Source: Conoideocrella luteorostrata | Lineage: Eukaryota; Ascomycota; Sordariomycetes; Hypocreales; Clavicipitaceae | Reading direction: 5' to 3' | DNA length: 64,000 nucleotides | Assembly: GCA_032433595.1 (NCBI GenBank) | Contig: JASWJB010000124.1 | Coordinates: forward strand, 1-64,000 | Shown: positions 24,112 through 35,188 of the stretch, one piece after another | Numbering within the stretch: the first letter of the stretch is position 1 | Layout of the letters: each line of letters opens with the position of its first letter | Notes under the pieces: generated by a model | Told to the model about the DNA's origin: nothing | Database searches by the model: none | The model's input: only the letters and a program-made list of their open reading frames with translations | Translations under genes and position numbers: made by a program

Positions 24112-25241
24112 AGTTTAGTTCACAGCCATCAAATGCGGATGCAAAGTAATCACTTCATCAAGAATAAAGTCGAAATCTACTTTATGTGGACGCATTAGAC
24201 TGAAACTCATGTGTAGTGCAGAAATCGTGCAAAGCGAAAGCGCACTGCAATAGGCTTCATGTCCAGTCTGATACCTGCCGGCATCTGTGTGCGACCAAAG
24301 AAGAAGCAACCTGTAGAGGGGCCCTGGGTTTAACCTTGCTGGTATAGGTACTCTGTTCTAACGCAACCAGCTGAACTCTGTATGTGATTCATCCTGTGAT
24401 ATTGGTCACAGTAAGGTGAACTCAAACTGTCCGACGCTCCGGTTTCCCAGTCGGGCCGTATCATAGGTGCGACTAAAAATAAACTACCACAGTACATCGT
24501 AAGAACTGAACAGTATCAATACAACTCAAAGGATTGGTAGTTATAATGGGGGGGCATGAAATTTTTGCACGCCTTCAGGCATCTGCCACTCTAGCAAGTA
24601 TTCAAAAATTTTGTACCACACACTGTATGGAGTAGTAAGTAAAGGACGTCAAGCAGCAAGGCTGAAAGTTAAGATGCCAAACGCTTGACCTGTGCTGTCT
24701 TTTGATTCGACAACCTTGCCCCACTTGCAAACGTGCAGGTGTGGCCTTTGTTCCAAGCGCTTTGGAACATACTCTCGGCCTCGCTGTTAAAGTTACGTCG
24801 CCAAGCACTGTGCTTAGGTAGCCTTTGTATAAAAAGGCCATGAATTTAGTGACCACCTCTTCACATCGTCGCTTGAAGGAATCACTCTGCCAGTTTGTGA
24901 GTCGCAATTAAGTTTTTTTTTTTTCTTAGTTTTTTTTCAAAGCCTCCATCTGCATGTGCATCCCGAGCAAACAAAGCAACACAGCCCGTTCACTAGGTTC
25001 AGCAGCACAGCACAACAGTCAGCAGCAGCATCCCACCGAACCCCGCCTAGTTGTTGGCGCTTCCTACCTCTCACGCTACTTTAACCTTCCAACCAACTTA
25101 GCATTTTTGATCCTCAACTCATCCTTCTCAGTATAAAAAGGTCGATCGCCTCTGCCACTTCGAGGAACAGCGACTCTACACACCGGCTTCATTTCTCATT
25201 TATATCTACTGCATATCTCTCTCAACTTCAAAACTCTCACA
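24112..25241. other. Intergenic region upstream of SKP1
   Basis: 1.1 kb without a supported gene. It contains T-rich runs at 24914-24938 and pyrimidine-rich, CAGCA-containing sequence (25000-25030) before the SKP1 TATA box. Confidence 0.55.
25132..25140 (+). promoter_or_regulatory. TATA box of SKP1
   Basis: TATAAAAAG lies 102 bp upstream of the SKP1 ATG, followed by a C/T-rich leader ending in CTCTCACAATGG. Position and sequence fit a core promoter. Confidence 0.55.
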
Positions 25242-25955
25242 ATGGCCGAAGCGAAGGCTACCAAGGTTTGGCTGTCGTCCAACGATCAAGCAACGATCGA
25301 AGTCGGTAAGTTATCAAGAACAACGCTCGGTGTGTGACCCAAAGAGGCTCTCTAAATCTAATTGATTTACAGATCGCGCTGTTGCTGAACGCTCGGTGCT
25401 CATCAAGAACATGCTTGATGATATTGGCGATGACCACATCACTGAAAAAAACCCCATTCCCATCCTCAATGTACGTGGAGTCGTCATCTTCCAAGACGTG
25501 CACGAGATGAACTGACATGAGAGTAGGTCAACGAGGCTGTTCTTCGCAAGGTTATTGAATGGTGCGAACACCACCGAAACGATCCTCCCCAAGCCCAAGA
25601 TGACGAGTCTGATGGTCGTCGACGGACCACCGACATCGAAGAGTGGGACCAAAAGTTCATGCAGGTTGATCAGGAGATGCTTTTCGAGATTATCCTTGTA
25701 GGTGGCCCTAAACTTTCGTTCCCGCCTTTATTTGGCGGAAACTTGCGTTTTCACATAAATTAACAACAATACGAATAGGCATCCAACTACCTTGATATCA
25801 AGCCTCTTCTTGATGTCGGCTGCAAGACTGTTGCCAACATGATTAAGGGCAAGTCTCCAGAGGAAATCCGCAAGACATTCAACATCACCAATGATTTCAC
25901 CCCTGAGGAGGAAGAGCAGATTCGTCGCGAAAACGAATGGGCGGAAGACCGGTAG
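25242..25955 (+). CDS. SKP1: SCF ubiquitin ligase adaptor Skp1
   Basis: Four exons (25242-25305, 25373-25470, 25527-25697, 25779-25955) give 169 residues, the family length. Skp1 bridges F-box proteins to cullin-1 in SCF ubiquitin ligases and also serves kinetochore and other F-box complexes. Seen: the N-terminal BTB/POZ fold ([29 protein letters not shown]), the linker with [20 protein letters not shown], and the C-terminal F-box-binding helices ([44 protein letters not shown]), ending [16 protein letters not shown]. All introns are 56-81 nt with GTAAGT, GTACGT and GTAGGT donors. A TATA box lies 102 bp upstream. The gene converges on eL39. Confidence 0.97.
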
Positions 25956-26726
25956 TTATTCCAGGGCAGTGTCGGGGGCTTCCGGTTGAATTTATTGGCT
26001 CTAAATTGTAGCCCGTCGTGATCTTCTTAGGGCTCACATTGCAGTGCAATCCAGGCGTTTATGGGACTGATTTGAACGGAATGGACGGTTTAATTGTTGC
26101 ACCTCGCTTACGGGCACATGTGCCTTAGTTCTTGAGTAACGGAGCCAATGACAAGATGTTTCCACCTCCAAATATATCATTCATTCCAGATAGTTAATTT
26201 CTATGTTTGAAGCACTCGTTTGTTTAGGCTGCAGTTTCACAGGTTCAGTGCAGCACAATCAAACTCAGTAGTAGGGGTTTAAAACCCGCCCCATTTAAAG
26301 AACAAATATATCATTATGTTTACTCATGCAAAGTCAGGCATATGTGAACAATGAAAAACTGGCAGATGGTACGAACACGGAGACATTTCACTCCATCTTT
26401 TTAGTGAGACACCAGGATCGACCGCATGATATAATGGCTGAGCTTTTATTTCATAGTATTCCCTATTCATTTGGGATATCAAAATCTGTGCATCCCATTC
26501 CATATAACCGACCGTGACATGCAGTAATGGCGAGAAGTCGACATAACAAGGCCATCAACCTTCCCTATGTTCAGCGCATAAGCATTTCTCCCCGGGAGCG
26601 CTCCGAGCAGCACACATCATCCTCCAATACATTCTAGTTTCATCCATCCATCATGAAGCCATGGCTATAAAGTAATGTTGTCGGCAACAAATCGATGGGT
26701 AGAGGCAGGATCGAAAGGCGAGTTGT
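25956..26726. other. Shared 3' region of SKP1 and eL39
   Basis: About 770 bp between convergent stop codons, A/T-rich, with no supported gene. Both 3'UTRs are expected here. Confidence 0.55.
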
Positions 26727-27210
26727 TTAGATGCCAAGGCGGGTCTTTCTCCAGTGCCGTCTCTTAGCATTGTAACTGCATCATGGTTAGCAAATATATG
26801 TCACGCATTTCAGTGCCGATGCACGAATCTCGGCTTTGCCTGCGAAGATCATGGAGACAAGTTGGATTGATTCGTTGGTTCTGGAAAGATGATATTTTTC
26901 GCCGCGGGTGAGGGGAATGCATACCGGACGTTGTTGTTGGTTCGGAGTCTAATCCATTGGGGCACAGGGCGATTCTGCTTCTGTGCCTTGGCAAGCTTCT
27001 GCTTGGTACGGAAAGACTTGTGGCTCTATAATACAGGGAAAAAGTCAGTCCATGTTGTTCTCTTGTTCGATTTAGCAGACAATTATGCAGTCCCCTGGCG
27101 ACCAGCGCAAAGTGCCCGAAATAAAAGAAATAGCTCTCGAAAGAGTACAGTTATTCTCATGGCATGAGCGGCAAGTCGTGGATGGCTGCAGCAGGGCGGC
27201 GTACCGGCAT
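26727..27210 (-). CDS. RPL39: 60S ribosomal protein eL39
   Basis: Three exons on the minus strand (27210-27205, 27025-26925, 26775-26727) give 51 residues, the exact family size. The first coding exon is only six bases (ATGCCG), joined over a 179-nt intron to [20 protein letters not shown], then [13 protein letters not shown] and, after a second intron, [15 protein letters not shown]. eL39 is a small, very basic protein lining the polypeptide exit tunnel of the large subunit. The tiny first exon is easily missed by gene finders, so the gene may be mis-annotated elsewhere. It is divergent from ARL1 (764 bp between starts). An AAACCCTAG motif about 95 bp upstream of the ATG resembles telomere-like boxes found in some fungal ribosomal protein promoters. 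Confidence 0.95.
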
Positions 27211-27974
27211 CTTGGTTGGCTTTGCGTGTCGAGTCGTCTGGTGATTGTGCAAATCGTGGAGTTTGAGACTGAGAGGATTTTTGACCCGCACCAGAGGGCG
27301 AGAAACCCTAGCGAGGATTGTGCGGCTGGAGTGGGAATGAGGGTGGAATGCTGTGGCGAGGGATTTGTGCCTAAGGCTACAATGGCTGGTTGGTGTGTGT
27401 GTGTGTGTTGTGTGCATGAACCCGAACGCCACAAAGGCACTGATGCGAGCAGATCACATGACCCTCCCAAATACTAACTTGGCTGGCTAGTTAACAGGTG
27501 GACGGACAGAAGCAAGGAGTGTACGGAGTAGACAAAAATGCTGTTGAGTGCACAGTCAGGTCATATGCTCGTTTCATTGTGTCTCCCACTTAGTAACAGC
27601 CAACCACAGCCTAGGGCGATGCTTCCCTCGGCCTGTCCCCAGGACATCGTTGAAGGAGGTTCCAGAATAGGGGATGAGATGCATTTGTAATTCACACCTT
27701 CCCCTCTCCATCAGAAACCTTTTATCACGAACATTGCGTCAAGGATACACGAAAAGCGAGCAACCATTTTTACTTCTCGGATTTCGACTCTCCCTTTCGT
27801 GTCCCCGTAGTTGATTTCGGGGTTTTTTTTTTGGATCCGAGCTCCCTGGCTGGCCTGTCCGCGTGAGGTTTGTTCCCGAAGCAGGTGACGCCGATCTCCG
27901 ATCTCGAAGTCTACCAACACGCATCTCGTTATTTTCCTTGACGACTTTCAACTTGAGTATCACATCCAGTCACC
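27211..27974. promoter_or_regulatory. Divergent promoter region of eL39 and ARL1
   Basis: 764 bp between divergent starts. It contains AAACCCTAG (27304-27312, ribosomal-protein-box-like), a GT microsatellite (27391-27414), one dispersed GTACGGAGTA motif near 27520, and a T run (27823-27832). There is no gene. Confidence 0.5.
27391..27414. repeat. GT microsatellite
   Basis: (GT)n of about nine units, ending in TTGTGTG, upstream of eL39. Confidence 0.8.
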
Positions 27975-28795
27975 ATGGGTGCGGGAATTTCATGGCTTTC
28001 AGGCTTGCTGTGGGCGAAGAAGGAGATAAGAATATTGATCTTGGGACTTGTATGTAGCTAGTCGCGCATGGCATGTGCTCTGATGGAGCAACGTTTCTAA
28101 CTAACGGTTTGTGGGTAGGATAATGCTGGCAAAACGACGTTGCTTTACAGACTGAAGGTGATTTCATAACAGAGAACTTCGTTCACCGTGAAGGAACATC
28201 ATCTAACCCGTTTGCAACAGATTGGCGAAGTTGTCACCACGATACCAACGATCGGTTTCAATGTTGAGTCGGTGACGTACAGGAATCTCAACTTTAACGT
28301 TTGGGTATGCATAGCTTGGTTTTCACAAGGACGAGGCTTGGAAACCATAAACGGGGGCTAACGTCACGACAGGATCTTGGTGGTCAAACAAGCATCCGGC
28401 CGTATTGGCGATGCTACTACGCCAACACAGCAGCCGTCATTTTTGTTGTCGATTCAACAGATATCGAGCGATTACAGACCGCAGCCGAAGAACTTGCAGC
28501 AATGCTGAATGAAGAGGAGCTTAAGGACGCGGCTTTATTAGTCTTTGCCAACAAGCAAGATCAGCCCGGCGCCAAGGGAGCGGGTGAAATCTCGGAAGCT
28601 CTGCGCTTGGGTGAGCTGCGCGACAGAAACTGGAGCATCATGGCGTGCTCCGCTGTGGATGGCAGCGGAATTAATGAGGGCATGGATTGGTTGGTGGTAA
28701 GTCGAAAAGCTGTCGCACACAATCCAAGGAGATTTTGAATATACAATAGTTACTAACATTCATGTCTTCCACAGCAAACCGTTAATCAAGAATAA
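27975..28795 (+). CDS. ARL1: ARF-like small GTPase Arl1
   Basis: Five exons (27975-28049, 28119-28157, 28221-28304, 28373-28696, 28775-28795) give 180 residues. Arl1 cycles between GDP and GTP on the trans-Golgi, where it recruits GRIP-domain golgins and other effectors for vesicle tethering. Seen: Gly2 for N-myristoylation (MGAGISWL), P-loop GLDNAGKT (24-31), the PTIGFNVE switch I, DLGGQ switch II (67-71), and NKQD (126-129). [19 protein letters not shown] is closer to Arl1 than to Arf1 or Arl2/3, as I recall these families. The last exon codes for only QTVNQE and the stop. The intron before it is 78 nt. Introns interrupt between codons throughout (phase 0). Confidence 0.95.
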
Positions 28796-31033
28796 AGCAT
28801 GGCATAATTCGAGCTTATTTCCGTTTTCGATCGCTTTTAACAATTTTAATTTGTAACAATACAACGACGTGATGATAAGGACACCTCATGGTTCCGTCGC
28901 ACCAAAGTAGACAGCAACACGCCTCATGGGAAGAGAAGGGGGGGCGCCTTCGACGACAAGGACAAAAAACCCGTCATATAAGGGTTCGTGCAATTCGATA
29001 ATGCAGCGAAAAAGTCGGGACAGCTAGGTCATGGCAAGCACGATGCAGCGATGTGTCGTGGAAATACTACTTACAAGTACGATACTTTAATAATAGAGTT
29101 GGGTCTCGCTGAGGTCCCTTCTAGTTCTTTACATACCTAAGGACAACATTGATTGACTTGTTCGACTTGGCTAAACGAAGTCGATGTATTGCAGATGCAG
29201 CAATTGTTGTCCGCACGAGCCCGAAGCAGACATGAGGGTACCGGAATCTGATCTTGCTAGGGTTCATTAATCATCTCAGACCAAAACCTGCACTTAACCA
29301 TCTGATGAAGATGTCATGATTGCGTGAGCAGAAACATGGATGGGGTCAAGAACAGAGCCATTGTGCGATCCACCTCGACAACATGTTTGTCAATCGTGAA
29401 TGGATGGGTAGTATCTTTCACCAAACAATTCACAGCGAAGTTAGGCTCCGGAATCTTGCACTACCGATGTCGGGCATCTAAATTGCCACAAGTGTTGATT
29501 TGAAATACCAGAGGGCAATGGCCGGCAGGAAAACGGATCAGGTTTGTAGGCAGGATCCCGTCCAGTGCCGTTCCAAGGCCCGTCTGTCATCGCACTTCGC
29601 GTCAGTGCAACGAACTGTAAAGTACTCGATACAAGTGACAATAAGAATGCATGGTAACTGGAGTCACAATGACAACTAGTTACTGTAAGCACAGCCATTA
29701 AAACATAGTTATATAACTAGGACCGCGGTGTATGCTCGATGTCGGTCCAGACCCGACCCTTCGTTCATCAGTCCATGTATTGTGTAACTTGTCGACGTCA
29801 CCGCCTTCGCTACGTCCATTTTTCAAAGGCAGCCCGTTATCACACCCTATCCATGACATCAACGATTTCGAGCATGATCACTGGATGGAAACAAACTCGA
29901 TACGGGGCCGGCTTAACCGCTGGTCCAGTCAAAAGTCAATAAGTTGCATGCCTGCACGCTTTTGTCTACCCACCAAAATATGTGTACCTTCCGGGTGATT
30001 GGTATGACGTTCAATCGAGTAACTAACTACTGGTAGTCTCGTGCGAGTCTATGGAGGAAGCTGTGGATTATGTGCCCCACCTATCGAGTGTATTTTTCTC
30101 TTATTGCCCACGCACGACACGACGAATGCCTTGAAGAAGAGCGTACAGCATTGCACACCGTCTAATGAGTCTGATGAGGTATATGTTACGGAGTGGAGCG
30201 AAAGGGCTGCGTGCTTACTTGTATTGTTGAAGCAAGCTCCGGTCGACCCAGCACAAATACTTGTAGTTATTCGGTCCACAGAACTGCCCCGTAGAGAATA
30301 ATAGCTTTCATGTAGTACGTCTACATCATGATTCGACCGCCAATTCTCCACTGTCTACTCCGTAAACCCGTCTGAACCGTCTCATAATTCGGTACTTCAT
30401 TCCTCTTGGATCAGGCCTTGATTGGATTAGGAGATAACTAACTAACTAGGTGAAAGACTGGGCTGGATCTGCTCAACCGCCTATGGTGGCGCGACAGGGG
30501 GTGGGGAGGCGCAAAACAAACGATGTTCATGTGTGATGACGCCCCGTCGAACATTACCAATTACATTCAAAATCAGCGCTCATTCATGGAGGGACGGTGG
30601 TCTATATGTCGTTGGCTAATGTCGTTATGATGGATGATGGATGATGGATGATGGATGGATGGGGCATAGACCACGGAGATGAAGTATATATATCTAGTAG
30701 ACCCCCGCTGTCTTGACCCTGCCGAGTCATGAAGCTGGGAGGCTAGAAATCGGCTATTCGTTTCTCATGTTCTTCTCATACTAGTATTCTTTTCCATTAT
30801 TCTTCTCCATATTCTTCTCCATATTCTGCAGCTCTGGTTTCTGCAGCTACCTGCCGACCAGAAGCTCAGCCACGACCAGTTCAACTCATTCCCAGCTGAG
30901 TACAGCTCGCTTGATTGGTATTGAAGTAGCTTTCCGCAGGGCTTGGATACGAGCTTCAGCATCCTCTCTCTCACAAGACAACGAATAAGTGACGCATTCG
31001 AAGCTCCTGTCATAGAAAGCTTATATCGTCAAA
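28796..31033. other. Intergenic region upstream of catalase
   Basis: 2.2 kb without a supported gene. It holds a (GATGGAT)n tract (30628-30662), one CTACTCCGTA motif near 30355, an AGGGG stress-type element near 30497, and TATATATA near 30685. The last three may belong to the catalase promoter, but this is weak evidence. Open frames of up to 100 codons here overlap on both strands and are not convincing. Confidence 0.5.
30628..30662. repeat. GATGGAT microsatellite
   Basis: Repeated ATGGATG units, about 35 bp, upstream of catalase. Confidence 0.8.
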
Positions 31034-32746
31034 ATGGGTGCCAACGACTCTGGCTCAGGCTCAAGCTCAAGCTCTACCTACAGGTACAACGAGAAGCCCG
31101 TCTACACGACGTCCAATGGCGCGCCGATCAACAACCCCGAGGGATGGCAGCGTCCAGGCCCCATGGGGCCTTTATTGCTGCAGGACTTTCATCTAATTGA
31201 TGCTCTGGCTCATTTCGATCGTATGTGGATAATCCTGTTCTTCTTCTTTCCCTCCTCGTTCCCCTCCTCGTTCCCCTCCTCATTCCCCTCCTCCTCCTCC
31301 CAGCAGTCTCAATGAAGGCCTGCCCAAATATCACTGCAATCATCTTCTTGAGCTGCCTAAAACATTATACGATCCAACTCAAAGAACGTCCTCAATGCTA
31401 ATTCGACCCTCCCGTTACAAGGCGAGCGTATTCCTGAGCGAGTCGTCCACGCCAAGGGAGCCGGCGCATACGGCGAATTCGAGGTCACCCACGATGTCAC
31501 GGACCTCACGTCCATGAACATGCTCGGCCAGGTGGGCAAGAAGACGCCCCTCGTCATGCGGTTTTCCACCGTCGGCGGCGAAAAAGGCTCCCCGGACTCG
31601 GCTCGTGATCCTCGAGGTTTCGCCGTCAAGTTCTACACAGAGGAGGGCAACTGGGACATGGTCGGCAACAACACGCCCATCTTCTTTCTGCGGGATCCCA
31701 CCAAGTTCCCGCTCTTCATTCACACGCAGAAGCGCCATCCGCAGACCAATCTCAAGGACGCCACCATGTTCTGGGACTACCTCTCCACGCACCAGGAGGC
31801 CATCCATCAGGTCATGATTCTGTTCTCCGACCGGGGGACGCCCTACTCGTACCGCCACATGAACGGCTACTCGAGCCACACGTTCAAACTCACCAAGCCG
31901 GACGGCAGCTTCGTCTACACCCAGCTGCACTTCAAGACAGACCAGGGCAACAGGACCTTCACCGACGCCGAGGCCGGCCAGATGGCCTCGGAGAACCCGG
32001 ACTGGCACACGCAGGACCTGTTCGAGGCCATCCAGAACGGCGACCACCCCAGCTGGACCATGTACCTGCAGGTCCTGACGCCCGAGCAGGCCGAGAAGTT
32101 CCGCTGGAACATCTTTGATCTCACCAAGGTCTGGCCCCAGGGCGAGGTGCCCCTCCGCCCCGTCGGCAAGCTCACGCTCAACAAGAACGTCGAGAACTAC
32201 TTTGCCGAGATCGAGCAGGTCGCCTTCTCGCCGTCCCACGTCGTCCCCGGCATCGAGCCCTCCATCGACCCCGTCCTCCAGTCCCGCCTATTCTCCTACC
32301 CGGACACCCACCGCCACCGCCTCGGGACGAACTACCAGACCTCCATCCCCGTCAACAAGCCCCTCAACGCCTTCAACCCCTTCCAGCGAGACGGCAGCAT
32401 GGCTGTCAACGGAAACTATGGCTCCAACCCCAACTACCCCAGCTCCTACCGCCCGCTGACCTACAGGCCCGTCCAGCCCACAGTCACGCACGAGCATTGG
32501 TCCGGTGCCGCCGTCCACGACCTCTTCGGAGACGTCACAGACGAGGATTTCGTCCAGGCGAACGGTCTGTGGGAGGTCCTCGGCCGCACGCCTGGACAGC
32601 AGGACAACTTTGTCTCCAACGTGGCCGGACACTTGGCCGCTGCGCATGTCGACACGCGAAACAGAACATACGACATGTTTAAGAAGGTGAATGGTAGCCT
32701 GGGGAAGGCTATTCAGGATCAGACGGAGAAGAAGGTGGCGAGTTGA
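31034..32746 (+). CDS. Catalase (small-subunit, monofunctional haem catalase)
   Basis: Two exons (31034-31220, 31422-32746) give 503 residues, the size of small-subunit, clade-3-like catalases. It splits hydrogen peroxide to water and oxygen. Seen: distal His72 in RVVHAKGAGAYG, catalytic Asn145 in NWDMVGNNTPIFF, and the haem-ligand Tyr355 in RLFSYPDTHRHRLG. The body reads FSTVGGEKGSPDSARDPRGF and YRHMNGYSSHTFKL, standard catalase blocks. The N-terminus is Gly/Ser-rich (MGANDSGSGSSSSS) with no signal peptide. The C-terminus is KKVAS, not a canonical SKL-type peroxisome signal, so cytosolic and peroxisomal placement both remain open. The 201-nt intron is long for this genome and contains a CCCCTCCTCGTT tandem repeat. 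Third positions are strongly G/C, which makes long antisense open frames that are not genes. Confidence 0.96.
31249..31302. repeat. TTCCCCTCCTCG tandem repeat inside catalase intron
   Basis: About three 12-bp units plus CTC triplets. The tract makes the intron pyrimidine-rich well upstream of the acceptor. Confidence 0.8.
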
Positions 32747-35188
32747 ACAAATGCCTAAATATGACCACCATCATCACCACACTGCACCATGGAAGAAGTA
32801 AAGATACAAAAGAAGGAGAAGTGCAAACAAAGAAACGAAAAATGTATGTATGTTTGTATGTAATTTCACCACCAAGCTTGGGAATATTTTTTTTTTATTC
32901 TTGGCTAGAATAATATGCCGTTTGGACTTTTACCCATTTATGATTGTTATTTTCGTATCATGTCACTCGGTACAGTGCTATTCGTCATGGAAGTTGCCAT
33001 GTGTGCGACAATAAAATTACCCTAAATCTGGAGGACTCCGGTGATTATATATGTGTTAGCACATACGACGATAATAAAACAAACAGAACGGGGCATTTTC
33101 TAGGCATACAAATATGACTCGATGGTGGCGGGGTGTGTACTCCCAGAACTTTTTAGTTTGCACACGCTACGCGTCTGTGGGTTATATTCTTGTCAGAAAT
33201 AAAATACACGTGTAATACGCCTACACAGGCATGTGCCTACATGGGGTAAGTATATTGTTGAACGTGTACGATTTGCATACCACACGGGCAAGAAAATAGT
33301 AATTCTGGACTGCATTCACTTCCGTCACACTTTCAGTCTACGTGATTAACTTAGAACAGGTTGTTCGTATTTAGATTAACTATAATACCGCAACGACTAA
33401 AGAACGAGTAGGGATCCCCCTTTGCAGCAGCGGTGCGCTTGTCCTTGTATATATAGAAGCCAGATACGTGCGAAACGTATACGAACCAAGCCCAAAATAG
33501 AGCGAGGGAATCCTATTCACCTCCCTCGTCTCTTGGTACGTCGCACGTATCTGAATTAAACTATCCAGCATCTCATTGTGCTCACAAACCTGCGCTGCAG
33601 ACTAGGGGCTGAGACGGTGCCGGGTGCGCTGTTCTACAACGGCCGGGATACGTCAGCCCGCTTGTGGCGGAGAAACTCCTCGACTACTTCACCATCGTAT
33701 ATACGGCTAGAGCTAAGCTAGTACGTGATATTAACGGCTGCATAGCTGAGATGAGTCTGTTCGTAGTGAGATGAACTACTTGATTGCCTGTCATTACTGT
33801 CAACCACACCCGATGTTTCGGCTCGGTTCAAACTCTTAGACTGCAAGTAAAGTTCATTTGCTGTCTATTCATCATGTAAACCGGCCGTCTCTGAAAGAAC
33901 GGGACTGAATCAGAGAAAGCAACGTCGGGCGAAGAAAAGAGCTCGGGGCAGAACGGCAAGATAAAGACGCCGTGCCAACGACCACTCTGCGCAGCAGATG
34001 GCGTCAACACGGCCCAGCTCTTCGGTGCATACCCGTGAGCTACCTTCACTCTCCCGTTGGTTAAGTATCCAAAACCCCGACTAGCGGGTGGATGCAAAAA
34101 TATTGGTCCCATTAACAACCAGTGCCAGGCCAGCTTGGGAACATATTCTCGATAAGAATTCCCAGGCTGGCCGCATGACGAAATAAAAGTCTTTATAGCA
34201 CAACGGCAAAGTGGAGGAGATAATTCAAGTCCAGAATCCAGTCCAGAAAAAAATAAATCTCCTCCTTTCATATATTGACTAGGTGGGCGTATCGCAGGGT
34301 ACCAGAAAAGACGACGTCATTCGGCGTCAAGCCAGACATAATCGTCCTTCTGGAATGAACCCAGAGTTTTGATCGTGTTCCCATTATTGTCGTCAAGTAT
34401 TCGTAGCTCGTTGTTATTATTCATTCGTCAAGACAGGAACAAAAAAAAAAACCAGGAAGAAGTTGAAGTGAGCGTTAGTTTTGGTGTTTGACTGAAGGGG
34501 TATCATCCGTAGAAAATCTTATACAAGCCGCATAGTAAATATGGGCAAAGGGTAAAGTCGAAAAAGAAGATGTAGAAACGAAGTATCGGGGAATAAAGAA
34601 TCCAGTGAAGGAGTCTGCCTCGGTCCGTGCCGAGTGATGTGCATTGCTGCATATTCCTCTTAATCTTTAACCCAAAAGACACCCAAACAAAGAGAATTGT
34701 AATAAGAAGAAAACATGCAGAATTCGGGAAAAGAAGGAAAGTCGCAAACCGCCTGTAGTTGCTGATCAAGGTCCCTGCCCAATTGCGTCGAAAGCCTCCC
34801 GGTTGTAAATGAAGTTATGTCGGATTTAAATCGGACGGGACCATAACCAACCCAAAGAATAAAAAAAACAGAACAGGGTACAGGGGAATATCAAATGAAA
34901 AATTGCTCCCAAGAAAAACAAATTGAAACCGCTGTGCTTTCCAGAAGAGTGGTATTGCCGAGCTTGTTCGAACTCCTTTCCCAATGCAAAAAATGTTGAA
35001 AAATATGAACGCCGATTTCAAATGCCGGTTCGAGAATGTGGATCTATGTCGCTGAATATCAAGACTGTAATATTTGCAGGATGGCTGGCTCTTTCCCATG
35101 TTCACAAGAAATGACGAAGCGCAATAGCGTATTAAGATGACGACGTCGTCGTCACTTTATAACAGTCCGCCGTAGTTCGTTGTGGTTG
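32747..35188. other. Gene-free convergent interval with hairpin
   Basis: 2.4 kb between the catalase and 35.2-kb gene stop codons. Besides the 3'UTRs it contains a long imperfect hairpin (33461-33553) and several A/T runs. Open frames are short and overlap one another. No protein gene is supported. Confidence 0.5.
33461..33553. other. Long imperfect hairpin (inverted repeat)
   Basis: A 13-bp perfect outer stem (CAGATACGTGCGA at 33461-33473 with TCGCACGTATCTG at 33541-33553) encloses a CGTA/TACG stem, a CCAAG/CTTGG stem (33486-33490 with 33532-33536) and a CGAGGGA/TCCCTCG stem (33503-33509 with 33522-33528) around a 12-nt loop. About 29 base pairs in total, broken by bulges. TATATATAGA lies just upstream (33448-33457). 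It could be a structured RNA, a small-RNA precursor, or the remains of a tiny inverted-repeat element. I cannot tell which strand is transcribed. Confidence 0.6.

Noticed and set aside
31415..32239. 274-codon antisense open frame inside catalase
   Set aside because: It mirrors the catalase exon, whose G/C-rich third codon positions create long antisense frames. The translation is low in complexity (GEG, VLDG, VRV) and no family is recognised.
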